The notes under the pieces are model-generated. The model was not told the DNA's origin. It did not search any database and worked only from the letters and a program-made list of their open reading frames with translations. Both the position numbers and the translations under genes were made by a program. From Flammeovirgaceae bacterium (GTDB lineage: Bacteria > Bacteroidota > Bacteroidia > Cytophagales > Cyclobacteriaceae), in the NCBI GenBank assembly GCA_024638265.1, contig JAHEKQ010000003.1:52199-116198 (forward strand): a stretch of 64,000 nucleotides of DNA, in the 5' to 3' direction. The first letter of the stretch is position 1. Each line of letters begins with the position of its first letter. Below are positions 17,595-26,592 of the stretch, piece after piece.

Positions 17595-17630
17595 TGGTCT
17601 TATTTCACACTAACCAAATTAAAAGAGATT

Positions 17631-18425
17631 ATGTCAAAGCTTCGAATTCTTTACGTGGCCAGTGAAATCAATCCGTTTTTAGAAACTTCCGAGGTGGCGC
17701 AGTTTGTTAGAAAGCTGCCACAGGCTATGCAGGAGAGGGGTATGGAGATTCGTATACTGGTTCCTCGATTCGGCATAATAAACGAACGTAAAAACCGACT
17801 ACATGAAGTCGTTAGACTTTCTGGGATCAACATTCCGGTGGGAGATGACGAGAAGCCGCTCGTAATAAAGGTAGCTTCTATACCCAATGCTAAAATGCAG
17901 GTATACTTCATCGATAATGAAGATTATTTCCACCGCAAGTTCGTATTTCACGATAAGCAAAATAAATTTTACTCTGACAATGATGAGCGGGCAATATTTT
18001 TCTGCAAGGGCGTTATTGAAACAGTAAAGAAATTGGGATGGTCACCTGACATCGTTCATTGCAACGACTGGATCACAAGCCTGATTCCACTTTACCTGAA
18101 AACTACATACAAAAACGACCCGTTATTCAAGGATACTAAATGCGTGTTCACTATCTATAACAATGAGTTTTCACACAAATTCGACAACGATTTGCTCGAA
18201 AAGGTGAAGATGATAGATATTGAAGACGACATGTTGAATGGACTTAAGTCTGCCGACTATACAGGTTTTATAAAATTAGGTATGCAGTTTTCTGATGCAG
18301 TGATAAAAGCAGGGGACACGGAAATAAATTGGGAAAGCTCAGATGCTAAGAAGATTGATACGATCGAACAAGGCGAAGACTTCACGGAAGAATACTACAA
18401 TCTGTATAATGAGCTTGTGGGCTAG
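17631..18425 (+). CDS. Glycogen/starch synthase N-terminal-domain protein (GT5 N-half only)
   Basis: A 264-residue protein matching only the N-terminal Rossmann domain of GT5 glycogen synthases: RILYVASEINPFLETSEVAQFVRKLPQAM, RILVPRFGIINERKNRLHEVV and the DIVHCNDWITSLIPLYLK segment. The second domain, with the catalytic EX7E region, is missing. The usual K-x-G-G-L motif reads ETSEVA. I start it at ATG 17631, where the family homology begins; an upstream in-frame extension covers the promoter. In Bacteroidota this short version commonly sits beside panC, so it is probably a stable family rather than decay. Glycogen synthesis by it is doubtful. Confidence 0.78.
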   Translation: MSKLRILYVASEINPFLETSEVAQFVRKLPQAMQERGMEIRILVPRFGIINERKNRLHEVVRLSGINIPVGDDEKPLVIKVASIPNAKMQVYFIDNEDYFHRKFVFHDKQNKFYSDNDERAIFFCKGVIETVKKLGWSPDIVHCNDWITSLIPLYLKTTYKNDPLFKDTKCVFTIYNNEFSHKFDNDLLEKVKMIDIEDDMLNGLKSADYTGFIKLGMQFSDAVIKAGDTEINWESSDAKKIDTIEQGEDFTEEYYNLYNELVG

Positions 18426-19758
18426 AAGAGTCGGGCTGGTACTGCTACCGGCCCTCTTATTGTTGGGTTGCGAGAGGGATGATCTTACCATAGGTTTACC
18501 GCCGAAGGACAATGTCTTCGAACTCGGCTATTTTGAATACCCCCTTATACTGAGGAACAACCAGGAGGATAGCGTTTCCAACCAGGGAACAGGGAGGTTG
18601 CTTATGGGTAACTTTGATGATCCTAATCTTGGAATGGTGGAGACGATCGGCTACTCAACCATCGATCCTGTATCGTTCAATCCGCCACCGGCGTTTATCG
18701 GCGCTACAGCAGATTCACTGGTCCTTTACCTCCGGCTGGATTACATATATGGGGGAACTGATGTTTTCATTGATATGGAAGTGAGGGAACTCGGCTTCAG
18801 GTTAAATAATGATGTAACCTATAAGTCGAGTGACGAACAACCCGATCAATTAATGAGCTCGTTGGGTACCATAGTTCAGCAATTTCCCATGTCTACGTTT
18901 CTCAATGACAGCCTGGTAGTGGTTTCAACACAATTGGATTTAGACCGGGCGAATGTCTTGCTTGATTCCCTGGAAGAAAGTGATGCCAATTTCGAATTTG
19001 AGGATTCCTTTAAAGAGCTGTTTGGGGGTCTTGCATTTATTCCCGGACCAAGTAATGATGGAATAGTTGGAATTGACGTGGACAATTCAGAAACGCGGAT
19101 GATCCTGTATTATACTGACACGGATGGTTCGAAGGAGTCATGGTCTATGAAATTCAATGTCCAGGAGCACTACAATTATATTAGCCCCAACGGAGAGGAC
19201 TTCAGTCGACCCGGTACTGATCTGGAGACATTAAGCAATGCGCACACTGATTTTGACACGCCCGGAAACTATATTTATTATCATGGAGGAACGGGATTGG
19301 GTATTACAACAGAGGCCGATGTGTTTTTCGATATGGCCGATACCCTCCAGAATACTTTAATTTCTACGGCTGCACTGGAAATTGAAAATATTGAAACCAT
19401 TGGCAATAGCGTACCTCCCCAGATATTGAGGGTATTGCTGACCGATGATACGAATGCTCCAAAGTATTATAATGGGACCATACTCAGGACCCTGTACCAG
19501 GGTAGCAGAAGCGATACCTTAGATTTGTCATCATTGAGTTTTATCAGAAGTGCCTCTGAAGAATTATTGAAATATGACAAGGATAGAAATGTCTACACAG
19601 CCGATATCACCTTGTATATCCAGGCATTTCTCGAAGGGCGTGTTGATCTGACCAAACTCTGGATTTATGATCCGCGGGTAGCCACGAATATCAGTAGTTG
19701 GAGGACCCTGAAGGATAATATTAAAATCAAGATTTACTATACCAAGTCTAAGATCTGA
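18409..19758 (+). CDS. DUF4270 family lipoprotein
   Basis: A 449-residue exported protein starting at ATG 18409, 17 bases inside the preceding gene. Signal peptide with lipobox LLLLGC (cysteine 21), then ERDDLTIGLPPKDN. The family feature is a long beta-rich region with repeated TADSLVLYLRL/LISTAALEIENI-type strands and a FLEGRVD..LWIYDPR segment near the end. DUF4270 proteins are Bacteroidota-specific surface or periplasmic lipoproteins of unknown role. The pairing with the GT5 N-domain gene is a recurring neighbourhood in the phylum, and the overlap suggests joint expression. It overlaps the next (convergent) gene by 11 bases. Confidence 0.82.
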   Translation: MSLWARRVGLVLLPALLLLGCERDDLTIGLPPKDNVFELGYFEYPLILRNNQEDSVSNQGTGRLLMGNFDDPNLGMVETIGYSTIDPVSFNPPPAFIGATADSLVLYLRLDYIYGGTDVFIDMEVRELGFRLNNDVTYKSSDEQPDQLMSSLGTIVQQFPMSTFLNDSLVVVSTQLDLDRANVLLDSLEESDANFEFEDSFKELFGGLAFIPGPSNDGIVGIDVDNSETRMILYYTDTDGSKESWSMKFNVQEHYNYISPNGEDFSRPGTDLETLSNAHTDFDTPGNYIYYHGGTGLGITTEADVFFDMADTLQNTLISTAALEIENIETIGNSVPPQILRVLLTDDTNAPKYYNGTILRTLYQGSRSDTLDLSSLSFIRSASEELLKYDKDRNVYTADITLYIQAFLEGRVDLTKLWIYDPRVATNISSWRTLKDNIKIKIYYTKSKI

Positions 19759-20377
19759 TCAGGGCCTCTTTTTTCAGTAGCTCACAGGGCCGGTACCTGG
19801 GATCCCCGGTATCCTCAAAGACACTTTTCAGGAGATAATAGACGTTTTCCGTTCCTATGAGATCGCACCATTCGAATGGGCCGTATGGATAATTCGTCCC
19901 CAGCTTCATGGCTGTATCAATATCCTCACGTCCCGCTGTTCCGTCCTGAATAGTAAAAAAAGCCTCGTTTATAATCATACCAACTATGCGCGGTGTTACC
20001 AGCCCGGTTCTGTCGGCAACCACTTCATAAGGACAATTAAGTTTATCCATGACAGAACCCACGTCTTTCGAATTATCCGGCAATGAAATTTCCATAATAT
20101 CTCTTTCAAAGAAAGTAGGGAGGCCAATGAAACCTGCGACCAACTGGTTCTTTGGATTAATGCCTTCCAGTTGTTGTGCCAGGGAACTCCTTGAAACCTC
20201 GAGGAACAGTGGGGATTCCAGCTCAAATAAGGAAAGATCGGAGGGTATAGCGGATGGATCAAAAACGACGATAAGGGTATCAGGGTCTATTTCCTGGCTT
20301 TTGACCGGGTTTGCAGCCGGGAACCTATTTAAAAATCGCTTTTCATCCCCTTCGTTGCCAATAATCAGAACATTCAT
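19748..20377 (-). CDS. 3-hydroxyacyl-CoA dehydrogenase C-domain protein with a degenerate N-domain
   Basis: A 209-residue protein. About residues 118-205 match the 3HCDH C-terminal domain: RTGLVTPRIVGMIINEAFFTIQDGTA, then EDIDTAMKLGTNYPYGPFEWCDLIGTENV. The N-terminal part opens with VLIIGNEGDEKRF, which lacks the GxGxxG of the NAD fold and is about 70 residues shorter than in a real dehydrogenase. The catalytic histidine-glutamate pair of the N-domain is not seen. It may be a binding or regulatory relative rather than an active enzyme. It is convergent with the DUF4270 gene and divergent from ridA. Confidence 0.7.
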   Translation of the reverse strand: MNVLIIGNEGDEKRFLNRFPAANPVKSQEIDPDTLIVVFDPSAIPSDLSLFELESPLFLEVSRSSLAQQLEGINPKNQLVAGFIGLPTFFERDIMEISLPDNSKDVGSVMDKLNCPYEVVADRTGLVTPRIVGMIINEAFFTIQDGTAGREDIDTAMKLGTNYPYGPFEWCDLIGTENVYYLLKSVFEDTGDPRYRPCELLKKEALIRS

Positions 20378-20421
20378 AACTTGCCGATTGTATAGGTAAA
20401 GGTAATAAACGAGTACAGAGG

Positions 20422-20802
20422 ATGAACAAAAAGATCATTAATACTGAAGAGGCACCCGCACCCATTGGACCTTACAACCAGGCGGTTATGGTAAATGGGA
20501 TGTTATTTATCTCTGGCCAGATCGCTATTCACCCCCCCAGCGGGGAATTGATCTCGGGAGATATCAGGGAAGAGGCACGCCAGGTAATGGAAAATCTCTC
20601 CAGAATTCTTACTGAAGCGGAACTTGATTTTTCCCATGTGGTAAAGACTACTATTTTTCTGAGTGATATGGATTTATTCAATCAGGTGAATGAGGTTTAT
20701 GGAAGTTATTTCCAATCGGAACCCCCTGCCCGTGAAACCGTTGCAGTCCTTGGCCTTCCCAAAGGAGTCAATGTTGAGATATCCTGTATCGCTGTGAAAT
20801 GA
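20422..20802 (+). CDS. ridA: RidA family reactive intermediate deaminase
   Basis: A 126-residue cytoplasmic trimer-forming enzyme that hydrolyses reactive enamine/imine intermediates from PLP enzymes. Family motifs: APAPIGPYNQAV, LFISGQIAI, EEARQVMENLSRIL, VVKTTIFLSDM and PPARETVAV, which includes the arginine used for substrate carboxylate binding, followed by NVEISCIAVK. Length is standard. Its stop overlaps the next gene's ATG (ATGA), so the two are translationally coupled. Confidence 0.92.
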   Translation: MNKKIINTEEAPAPIGPYNQAVMVNGMLFISGQIAIHPPSGELISGDIREEARQVMENLSRILTEAELDFSHVVKTTIFLSDMDLFNQVNEVYGSYFQSEPPARETVAVLGLPKGVNVEISCIAVK

Positions 20803-21260
20803 TCCTCCCTGTTCGAAAGGAAACCCTTGTACTTCAGGATACTCCGGAGGAGGCAATTGATAAGATCCGGTATGTAACCGGGAAGAGAACAGGGGGTAAA
20901 TTCCAGGAGCGCCCTGTGAAGTTTGTCGGGCAGGTAGGAAAATCATCGTTTAATATCACGCGTTTCCTCAATCGACCGGAGAACTTTATGCCCATGATCC
21001 AGGGTTCTATTGAGCCTGTTGCGCGTGGCAGCATACTTTCGCTGAAATATACCCTGCAGTTTTCATCGAGGATGTTTGTGATATTCTGGACTGTTACGGC
21101 CTTGTTGTTCGCAGTTTTTCTCTGGTTTATACAGTCCAATTGGAAATTGGGACTCTTTGCACTCGGATTTCTTGTGCTCAACATGGTGATTACCCATGTA
21201 AACTTTCAAAGGCAATTTGTCAGATCGAGAGAAATATTGATGGAAGTCCTGGAAGCCTGA
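20799..21260 (+). CDS. Small membrane protein, unknown
   Basis: A 153-residue protein beginning at the ATGA overlap with ridA. Residues 1-90 are soluble and mixed (TGGKFQERPVKFVGQVGKSSFNI), with two adjacent membrane helices at about 91-109 and 114-131. The C-terminal tail is charged (NFQRQFVRSREILMEVLEA). No signal peptide or recognised catalytic motif. I do not recognise the family. The coupling to ridA and the gltX gene 43 bases further on is all the context available. Confidence 0.6.
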   Translation: MILPVRKETLVLQDTPEEAIDKIRYVTGKRTGGKFQERPVKFVGQVGKSSFNITRFLNRPENFMPMIQGSIEPVARGSILSLKYTLQFSSRMFVIFWTVTALLFAVFLWFIQSNWKLGLFALGFLVLNMVITHVNFQRQFVRSREILMEVLEA

Positions 21261-21279
21261 TTTTAAAGCGCCCTTTTTA

Positions 21280-21287
21280 TAGCTTTG
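21280..21287 (+). promoter_or_regulatory. -7 element of gltX
   Basis: TAGCTTTG, an exact TAnnTTTG, 16 bases upstream of the gltX ATG. There is no good -33 TTG at the usual distance. Confidence 0.4.
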
Positions 21288-21303
21288 CATTCCTAAAATA
21301 GAA

Positions 21304-22845
21304 ATGATGGATAGAGAAGTAAGAGTAAGGTTTGCCCCGAGTCCGACCGGGCCCCTTCACATCGGAGGAGTACGGACAGCACTATATAATTATCTTTTTG
21401 CGCGAAAACACGGTGGGAAATTTATTGTCCGGATAGAAGACACCGATCAGCAACGATGGGTACCGGGGGCGGAAGAATATATCTTCGAATCCCTGGACTG
21501 GCTGGGAATTGTTCCTGATGAAAGCCCAAAATCGGGGGGATCATTTGCTCCTTACCGCCAATCGGAAAGGAGAGCAACCTATAGTGATTACACGGATAAG
21601 CTTGTCCAATCCGGCAAGGCTTATATCGCTTTTGATACCCCGGAGGAAATAGAGAACATGAAAGGGGTGATGGAGCAGGAGGGGGCAGTTAAACCCCAAT
21701 ATAATTCCCTTATGCGGACACGGATGCGAAATTCGCTTACCCTGCCTCCCGAAGAAGTGGATGATCTTATTGCCCGTGGAGTGCCTCACGTAGTACGAAT
21801 CAAAATGCCTGTAAAGCACGATATCAGGTTCAAGGATCTGATTCGTGGTTCAGTAGTAGTACACTCTTCCACCCTGGATGACAAGGTCTTGCTGAAATCG
21901 GACGGAATGCCCACCTACCATTTAGCCAATGTAGTGGATGATCACCTGATGAATATTTCACATGTGATAAGGGGAGAGGAATGGTTGCCATCTGCCCCTT
22001 TACATGTTTATATGTATGAGTGCTTTGGCTGGGAAGAAACGATGCCGGAGTTTGCCCATTTACCTCTAATCCTCAAGCCAGATGGAAAGGGCAAGCTGAG
22101 CAAAAGGGATTCACAGAAACATGGGTTCCCCATTTTCCCCCTGGAATGGAAGGATGCGGAGTCAGGTGAATTACTATTGGGATTCAGGGAAGAGGGATAT
22201 TTTCCTGATTCCACACTTAACTTCCTGGCATTTCTCGGGTGGAACCCAGGGGACGAGAGGGAAATATTTTCCTTGGATGATCTCATCCGGGAATTCAGCC
22301 TGGAAAGAATTACCAAGGGAGGGGCTCGATTTGATGTGGAAAAATCCAGGTGGTTCAATGAACAATACCTCAGGATGCGCAACACGGCCGAGCTTGCAGA
22401 ATTTATAAAAAATTATGCCTTGGCTGACTCCATGGAGTGCGACTCTGAAAAGGCTGAAAAGGTAGCGGAATTGATGCGTGAGCGTGTCACTTTCCCTTCC
22501 GAACTATATTTCCATGCTAAGTATTTCTTTACGCCCCCGGAAGCCTACGATGAAAAGGTCGTGAGGAAGAGATGGAGTGAAGAATTGGCCCCCATTTTCC
22601 TGGACTATGCCGGAAAACTGAAAGATCAATCTGAAATCGACCCGGAAACTGCAAAACAACTACTCTCCGAAACCGCAGAGAGCCACGAGATGGGAATGGG
22701 AAAGCTAATGCAACTGTTGAGAGTATCAGTTACCGGTGAATCCGGTGGGCCAGATCTTATGGAAATTATTTCACTCTTGGGCCCAAAAGAGGTATCTTAT
22801 AGAATAGAGAGTGCCGTAGCCTCTTATAAGCAGAGTGAAGAATGA
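21304..22845 (+). CDS. gltX: Glutamyl-tRNA synthetase
   Basis: A 513-residue class I aminoacyl-tRNA synthetase charging tRNA-Glu. The HIGH site is APSPTGPLHIGG (residues 11-22), and the KMSKS-like site is KLSKR (264-268). The catalytic domain has the insertion segments SDGMPTYHLANVVDDHLM and VIRGEEWLPSAPLHVYMY, followed by a C-terminal anticodon-binding helical domain. Length is slightly above average, as in other Bacteroidota. Two tandem ATG codons make the start uncertain by one residue. The stop overlaps the next gene by 4 bases. Confidence 0.97.
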   Translation: MMDREVRVRFAPSPTGPLHIGGVRTALYNYLFARKHGGKFIVRIEDTDQQRWVPGAEEYIFESLDWLGIVPDESPKSGGSFAPYRQSERRATYSDYTDKLVQSGKAYIAFDTPEEIENMKGVMEQEGAVKPQYNSLMRTRMRNSLTLPPEEVDDLIARGVPHVVRIKMPVKHDIRFKDLIRGSVVVHSSTLDDKVLLKSDGMPTYHLANVVDDHLMNISHVIRGEEWLPSAPLHVYMYECFGWEETMPEFAHLPLILKPDGKGKLSKRDSQKHGFPIFPLEWKDAESGELLLGFREEGYFPDSTLNFLAFLGWNPGDEREIFSLDDLIREFSLERITKGGARFDVEKSRWFNEQYLRMRNTAELAEFIKNYALADSMECDSEKAEKVAELMRERVTFPSELYFHAKYFFTPPEAYDEKVVRKRWSEELAPIFLDYAGKLKDQSEIDPETAKQLLSETAESHEMGMGKLMQLLRVSVTGESGGPDLMEIISLLGPKEVSYRIESAVASYKQSEE

Positions 22846-23054
22846 GCAAGAAAAAGAAGAAGCTTCCCAAAGTACACAAGGACCTGGAAGGTTTTGAAGT
22901 TCATATCGATCGTTTCGGGGAATTAAAAAGCAACCTTGACATTCAGAAGATCAACGAATTTCTGAATAAGAATGTCGAAGACAAAAAGCTACAGGAACGG
23001 AAAGATTATGATGATATTAAGGAAAAAGGGAAGTTCGATGAAGAGGAAGAATAA
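22842..23054 (+). CDS. Small highly charged protein, unknown
   Basis: A 70-residue protein coupled to gltX by an ATGA overlap. It is almost entirely charged: a lysine-rich start (SKKKKKLPKVHK), a short ordered-looking middle (LEGFEVHIDRFGELKSNLDIQKINEFLNKNV) and an acidic tail (KFDEEEE). The fixed position behind gltX and the sensible middle segment support a real gene. No function can be assigned. Confidence 0.7.
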   Translation: MSKKKKKLPKVHKDLEGFEVHIDRFGELKSNLDIQKINEFLNKNVEDKKLQERKDYDDIKEKGKFDEEEE

Positions 23055-23056
23055 TG

Positions 23057-23093
23057 ATCTTAATGTTGTTGACGATTAATTGATCATTAAGAT
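23057..23093. repeat. 9-bp inverted repeat between a small gene and the Lys1-like gene
   Basis: ATCTTAATG (23057-23065) pairs with CATTAAGAT (23085-23093), 19 bases apart. It is AT-rich and begins right behind the preceding stop. It may be a weak terminator or a protein-binding site; no U-tract follows. Confidence 0.4.
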
Positions 23094-23147
23094 TTGATAA
23101 TCAGTTCAACATCGCCAAATTAGCGCTGGAAAAATGAGATCGGCTAT

Positions 23148-24374
23148 ATGAAGAAAGTCGGGATAATCAGGGAGGGGAAAAGACCGATTGACCGAAGAGT
23201 TCCCCTGACTCCTGAGCAGGTGTTGGAAGTACAAAAAATATTCCCGGACATTACCGTTGTCTGTCAACCCTCCCCCCACCGATGTTTTACTGACCAGGAA
23301 TACAGTGACCTGGGAATTTCACTCCAGGAAGATCTCTCAGATTGTGATATCATCCTGGGGGTAAAAGAGGTACCTCTTGAAGACTTGATGGAGGAAAAGA
23401 CTTACCTCTTTTTCTCGCATACCATAAAAGAGCAACCCTATAATCAGCAACTCCTCCGCACCGTACTCGACAGGAATATTCGCCTGATCGATTATGAACT
23501 GCTCAGTAACGGAGATGGTAAAAGAGTGGTAGCATTTGGGCGATATGCAGGCCTTGTGGGGGCCTATAATGCTATATGGACCTATGGGAAACGGTATAAT
23601 TTATTTCATCTGAAACGCGCTTACCAGTGTCACGACCTGAAAGAACTCAAGGCGGAATTCTCTAAAGTGAAACTCCCACCCGTTAGAATTGTCATAACAG
23701 GAGGTGGCCGGGTGAGTAAAGGAGCCATGGAGATCCTTTATGGGATGGGAATTAGAAAAGTCTCACCGAGGGATCTTCGGAAAAAGCCCTTCAAAAGGCC
23801 GGTATTTACCCAGCTGAATGCAAGGGACTATTATGAGCAGTCGGAAGGAGGTGAATTCAGTCGCAGGGAATTTTACACCCATCCCGAGAGGTACCGCAGT
23901 ATATTTACCAAGTATACCAAGGTGGCAGACATCCTGATTGCTGGGGCTTACTGGGATCCGCGCGCGGACAGGCTTTTTGAAAGGAGTGATATGCTGAAGC
24001 ACAATTTCCATTTGAGTGTTGTGGCAGATATTACATGCGATATAGATGGATCAATCCCAAGCACAAAGAGAGCTTCAACGATTGATGATCCGGTATACGA
24101 TTACAACCCTTCCGATGATCATTTGGAGGAAGCTTTTACCGACGAGGGAAATGTTACAGTAATGGCCATTGATAACCTTCCCTGCGAATTGCCGCGGGAT
24201 GCCAGTAATGATTTCGGCCATGACCTGATAGAACACTGTTTTCCCAACCTTTTTATTGACGACGAGAACGGCATGATCGAGAACGCAACGATAACTGAAA
24301 AAGGAGAGCTCACCCCGAAATTCAGCTACCTGCACGCTTATGCCAATGGAGAATTAAAGAATCATAATGCCTAA
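23148..24374 (+). CDS. Lys1/LKR-like saccharopine-dehydrogenase-family oxidoreductase
   Basis: A 408-residue NAD(P) enzyme of the AlaDH/PNT fold. The details fit the lysine-forming saccharopine dehydrogenase or lysine-ketoglutarate reductase branch rather than alanine dehydrogenase: VVAFGRYAGLVGAYNAI, VVADITCDIDGSIPSTKRAS, and AIDNLPCELPRDASNDFGHDLI. The family's lysine and histidine active-site pair appears present as K73 (GVKEVP) and H91 (FFSHTIKEQ). The nucleotide loop is ITGGGRVSKGAMEIL. Substrate is unknown; the rest of the aminoadipate pathway is not nearby. It overlaps the next gene by 8 bases. Confidence 0.78.
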   Translation: MKKVGIIREGKRPIDRRVPLTPEQVLEVQKIFPDITVVCQPSPHRCFTDQEYSDLGISLQEDLSDCDIILGVKEVPLEDLMEEKTYLFFSHTIKEQPYNQQLLRTVLDRNIRLIDYELLSNGDGKRVVAFGRYAGLVGAYNAIWTYGKRYNLFHLKRAYQCHDLKELKAEFSKVKLPPVRIVITGGGRVSKGAMEILYGMGIRKVSPRDLRKKPFKRPVFTQLNARDYYEQSEGGEFSRREFYTHPERYRSIFTKYTKVADILIAGAYWDPRADRLFERSDMLKHNFHLSVVADITCDIDGSIPSTKRASTIDDPVYDYNPSDDHLEEAFTDEGNVTVMAIDNLPCELPRDASNDFGHDLIEHCFPNLFIDDENGMIENATITEKGELTPKFSYLHAYANGELKNHNA

Positions 24375-25698
24375 GAAAGAAAAGAAAATCTTCGTGCTGG
24401 ATACCTCGGTAATCCTCTTTGAGCATAACGCGATCATGAATTTTGATGAACATGATGTGGCAATACCCATCACTGTACTCGAAGAGGTCGACAATTTTAA
24501 GAAGGGAAACGATACCAAGAATTTTGAGGCAAGGGAATTCATTCGTTTGCTGGACAGCCTTTCCAAGCAGAAGATGTTGCAGGAGTGGAACTCATTGAAC
24601 GGATCTGAGAAAGGGAAGTTCAAAGTCCTGATGAGCCACGAAAGCAAGCTGGACGCTACGGATGTTTTCGGAGAGGACAAAGCTGACCATCGCATACTCA
24701 ATTCAACGCTTCAATTACAGCAGGAAAATGCCGGCAAACGGGTAATATTAGTTTCGAAAGATATTAACCTGCGATTGAAGGCTAAATCGCTGGGGCTCCA
24801 GGCTGAAGATTATACCACCGGCAAGGTCAAGAATGTCAGCAGCTTGTATACAGGGCGGTCGGATATCGACAAGGTCAACCCGGAGATCATTAACAAGTTA
24901 TATGAGAATGGCGGTGTACACTATTCCGAAATAACCGGTGATCAACTTCCCGAGAAGAATTCCTATTTCATTTTGAAGCATGGTAAAAAATCTGCCTTGG
25001 CCTACTATAACCCGGGAAATGAGTCAGTACAGCAAATAGAGAAGAGGACGGTGTGTGGTATAAAACCCCGGAACGCCGAACAGACTTTTGCGATTCACGC
25101 CTTGCTCAATCCCGAAATCAGGCTGGTGACCATGCAGGGAGTCGCAGGTACCGGTAAAACCCTATTGGCCCTGGCCTGCAGTCTCGAACAAAAGAAGGAA
25201 TTCCGACAGATTTACCTGGCCAGACCTATTGTTCCATTGAGCAATAAAGATATTGGTTATTTGCCGGGAGATATTAAATCAAAGCTGAACCCTTATATGG
25301 AGCCGCTTTGGGATAACCTCAAATTCATCCAGAACCAATACAAGGAGACAGACCGGGAATACAAGAAGATCACGGAAATGGTCAGCCAGGAAAAGCTGGT
25401 GATTACTCCACTGGCCTATATCCGGGGTAGAAGCTTGTCAAATATCATATTTATCGTTGATGAGGCCCAAAACCTTACTCCGCACGAAGTAAAAACCATA
25501 ATCAGCCGGGCAGGGGATAATACCAAAGTGATCTTTACCGGGGATATCCACCAGATCGATACACCCTATCTCGATTCACAGAGTAACGGATTGTCATTCC
25601 TTATTGATAAAGTAAAAGATCATGAACTGTACGCTCATATTACCCTGGAGAAGGGAGAGCGTTCAGAATTAGCCAACCTGGCGAATGAATTATTATAA
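24367..25698 (+). CDS. PIN domain-PhoH family ATPase
   Basis: A 443-residue fusion. Residues 1-150 are a PIN-type nuclease domain (FVLDTSVILFEHNAI with the first acidic residue D12, ITVLEEVDNFKKG, DADHRILN-like FGEDKADHRILN). Residues 225-443 are a PhoH ATPase/helicase-like domain: Walker A GVAGTGKT (258-266), PLAYIRGRSLSN and FIVDEAQNLT as Walker B. Related to YlaK of Bacillus and likely acts on RNA. It starts 8 bases inside the preceding gene. The PhoH name reflects family history; there is no Pho-box here. Confidence 0.9.
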   Translation: MPKKEKKIFVLDTSVILFEHNAIMNFDEHDVAIPITVLEEVDNFKKGNDTKNFEAREFIRLLDSLSKQKMLQEWNSLNGSEKGKFKVLMSHESKLDATDVFGEDKADHRILNSTLQLQQENAGKRVILVSKDINLRLKAKSLGLQAEDYTTGKVKNVSSLYTGRSDIDKVNPEIINKLYENGGVHYSEITGDQLPEKNSYFILKHGKKSALAYYNPGNESVQQIEKRTVCGIKPRNAEQTFAIHALLNPEIRLVTMQGVAGTGKTLLALACSLEQKKEFRQIYLARPIVPLSNKDIGYLPGDIKSKLNPYMEPLWDNLKFIQNQYKETDREYKKITEMVSQEKLVITPLAYIRGRSLSNIIFIVDEAQNLTPHEVKTIISRAGDNTKVIFTGDIHQIDTPYLDSQSNGLSFLIDKVKDHELYAHITLEKGERSELANLANELL

Positions 25699-25702
25699 AT
25701 AA

Positions 25703-26572
25703 TCAGGAAAGGACCTTTGACATGGTTTCCCCTATATCTGCAGGGGATTCCACCACGTTGAGCCCACATTCACGCATGATCTTCATTTTGGCAGCCGCTG
25801 TGTCATCGGAACCCCCGATAATCGCCCCGGCGTGGCCCATTCTACGGCCTGGAGGTGCGGTTTGACCGGCAATGAATCCGACTACGGGTTTGGTGCCGTT
25901 TTCTTTAATCCAGTGTGCAGCCTCTGCTTCCATGCTTCCACCGATTTCCCCGATCATGACAATGCCTTCTGTTTCCGGGTCAGCCATAAGCAGTTCAACT
26001 GCGTCTTTCGTGGTTGTACCGATAATCGGATCTCCCCCGATACCAATACAGGTAGTCTGGCCCATTCCGGCTTTGGTAATCTGGTCGACTGCCTCGTAAG
26101 TCAGCGTTCCCGATCGGGATACGATCCCAATCGAACCTTTCTTATGGATGAAGCCTGGCATGATACCCACTTTAGCCTCTTCGGGTGTAATTACACCAGG
26201 ACAGTTGGGGCCAACAAGTCTTGCCCCGCGCGACTTAACAAAACGGCTCGCATAGATCATGTCCTTAGTGGGAATTCCTTCGGTAATACAAACGATTACC
26301 TTAATACCGGAATCAGCAGCTTCCATGATGGCATCTCCTGCGAATGCCGGGGGAACAAAAATTACACTAACATCAGCACCCGTTTTCCTGACACCCTCGT
26401 CCACGGTGTTGAATACCGGTCTGTCCAAATGCTTGCTGCCGCCTTTTCCCGGAGTGACGCCACCGACTACATTAGTGCCGTAGTCAATCATTTGGCCGGC
26501 GTGAAAAGTACCTTCCGAACCGGTGAAACCCTGTACGAGAACTTTTGAATTTTTGTTTACGAGTACACTCAT
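25703..26572 (-). CDS. sucD: Succinyl-CoA ligase alpha subunit
   Basis: A 289-residue TCA-cycle enzyme subunit that binds CoA and carries the phosphohistidine. Motifs: [22 protein letters not shown] at the CoA-binding N-terminus, [10 protein letters not shown], and the phosphorylated histidine in GHAGAIIGG (H247). sucC is not adjacent; separate loci for the two subunits are usual in this phylum. It has its own well-formed promoter and is convergent with the PhoH gene, four bases apart. Confidence 0.96.
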   Translation of the reverse strand: MSVLVNKNSKVLVQGFTGSEGTFHAGQMIDYGTNVVGGVTPGKGGSKHLDRPVFNTVDEGVRKTGADVSVIFVPPAFAGDAIMEAADSGIKVIVCITEGIPTKDMIYASRFVKSRGARLVGPNCPGVITPEEAKVGIMPGFIHKKGSIGIVSRSGTLTYEAVDQITKAGMGQTTCIGIGGDPIIGTTTKDAVELLMADPETEGIVMIGEIGGSMEAEAAHWIKENGTKPVVGFIAGQTAPPGRRMGHAGAIIGGSDDTAAAKMKIMRECGLNVVESPADIGETMSKVLS

Positions 26573-26592
26573 GGACTTTGCTGTTAGAGTGA

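Noticed and set aside
17331..17630. N-terminal extension of the GT5 N-domain protein
   Set aside because: It would overlap the panC start and both -7 elements; similarity begins at ATG 17631.
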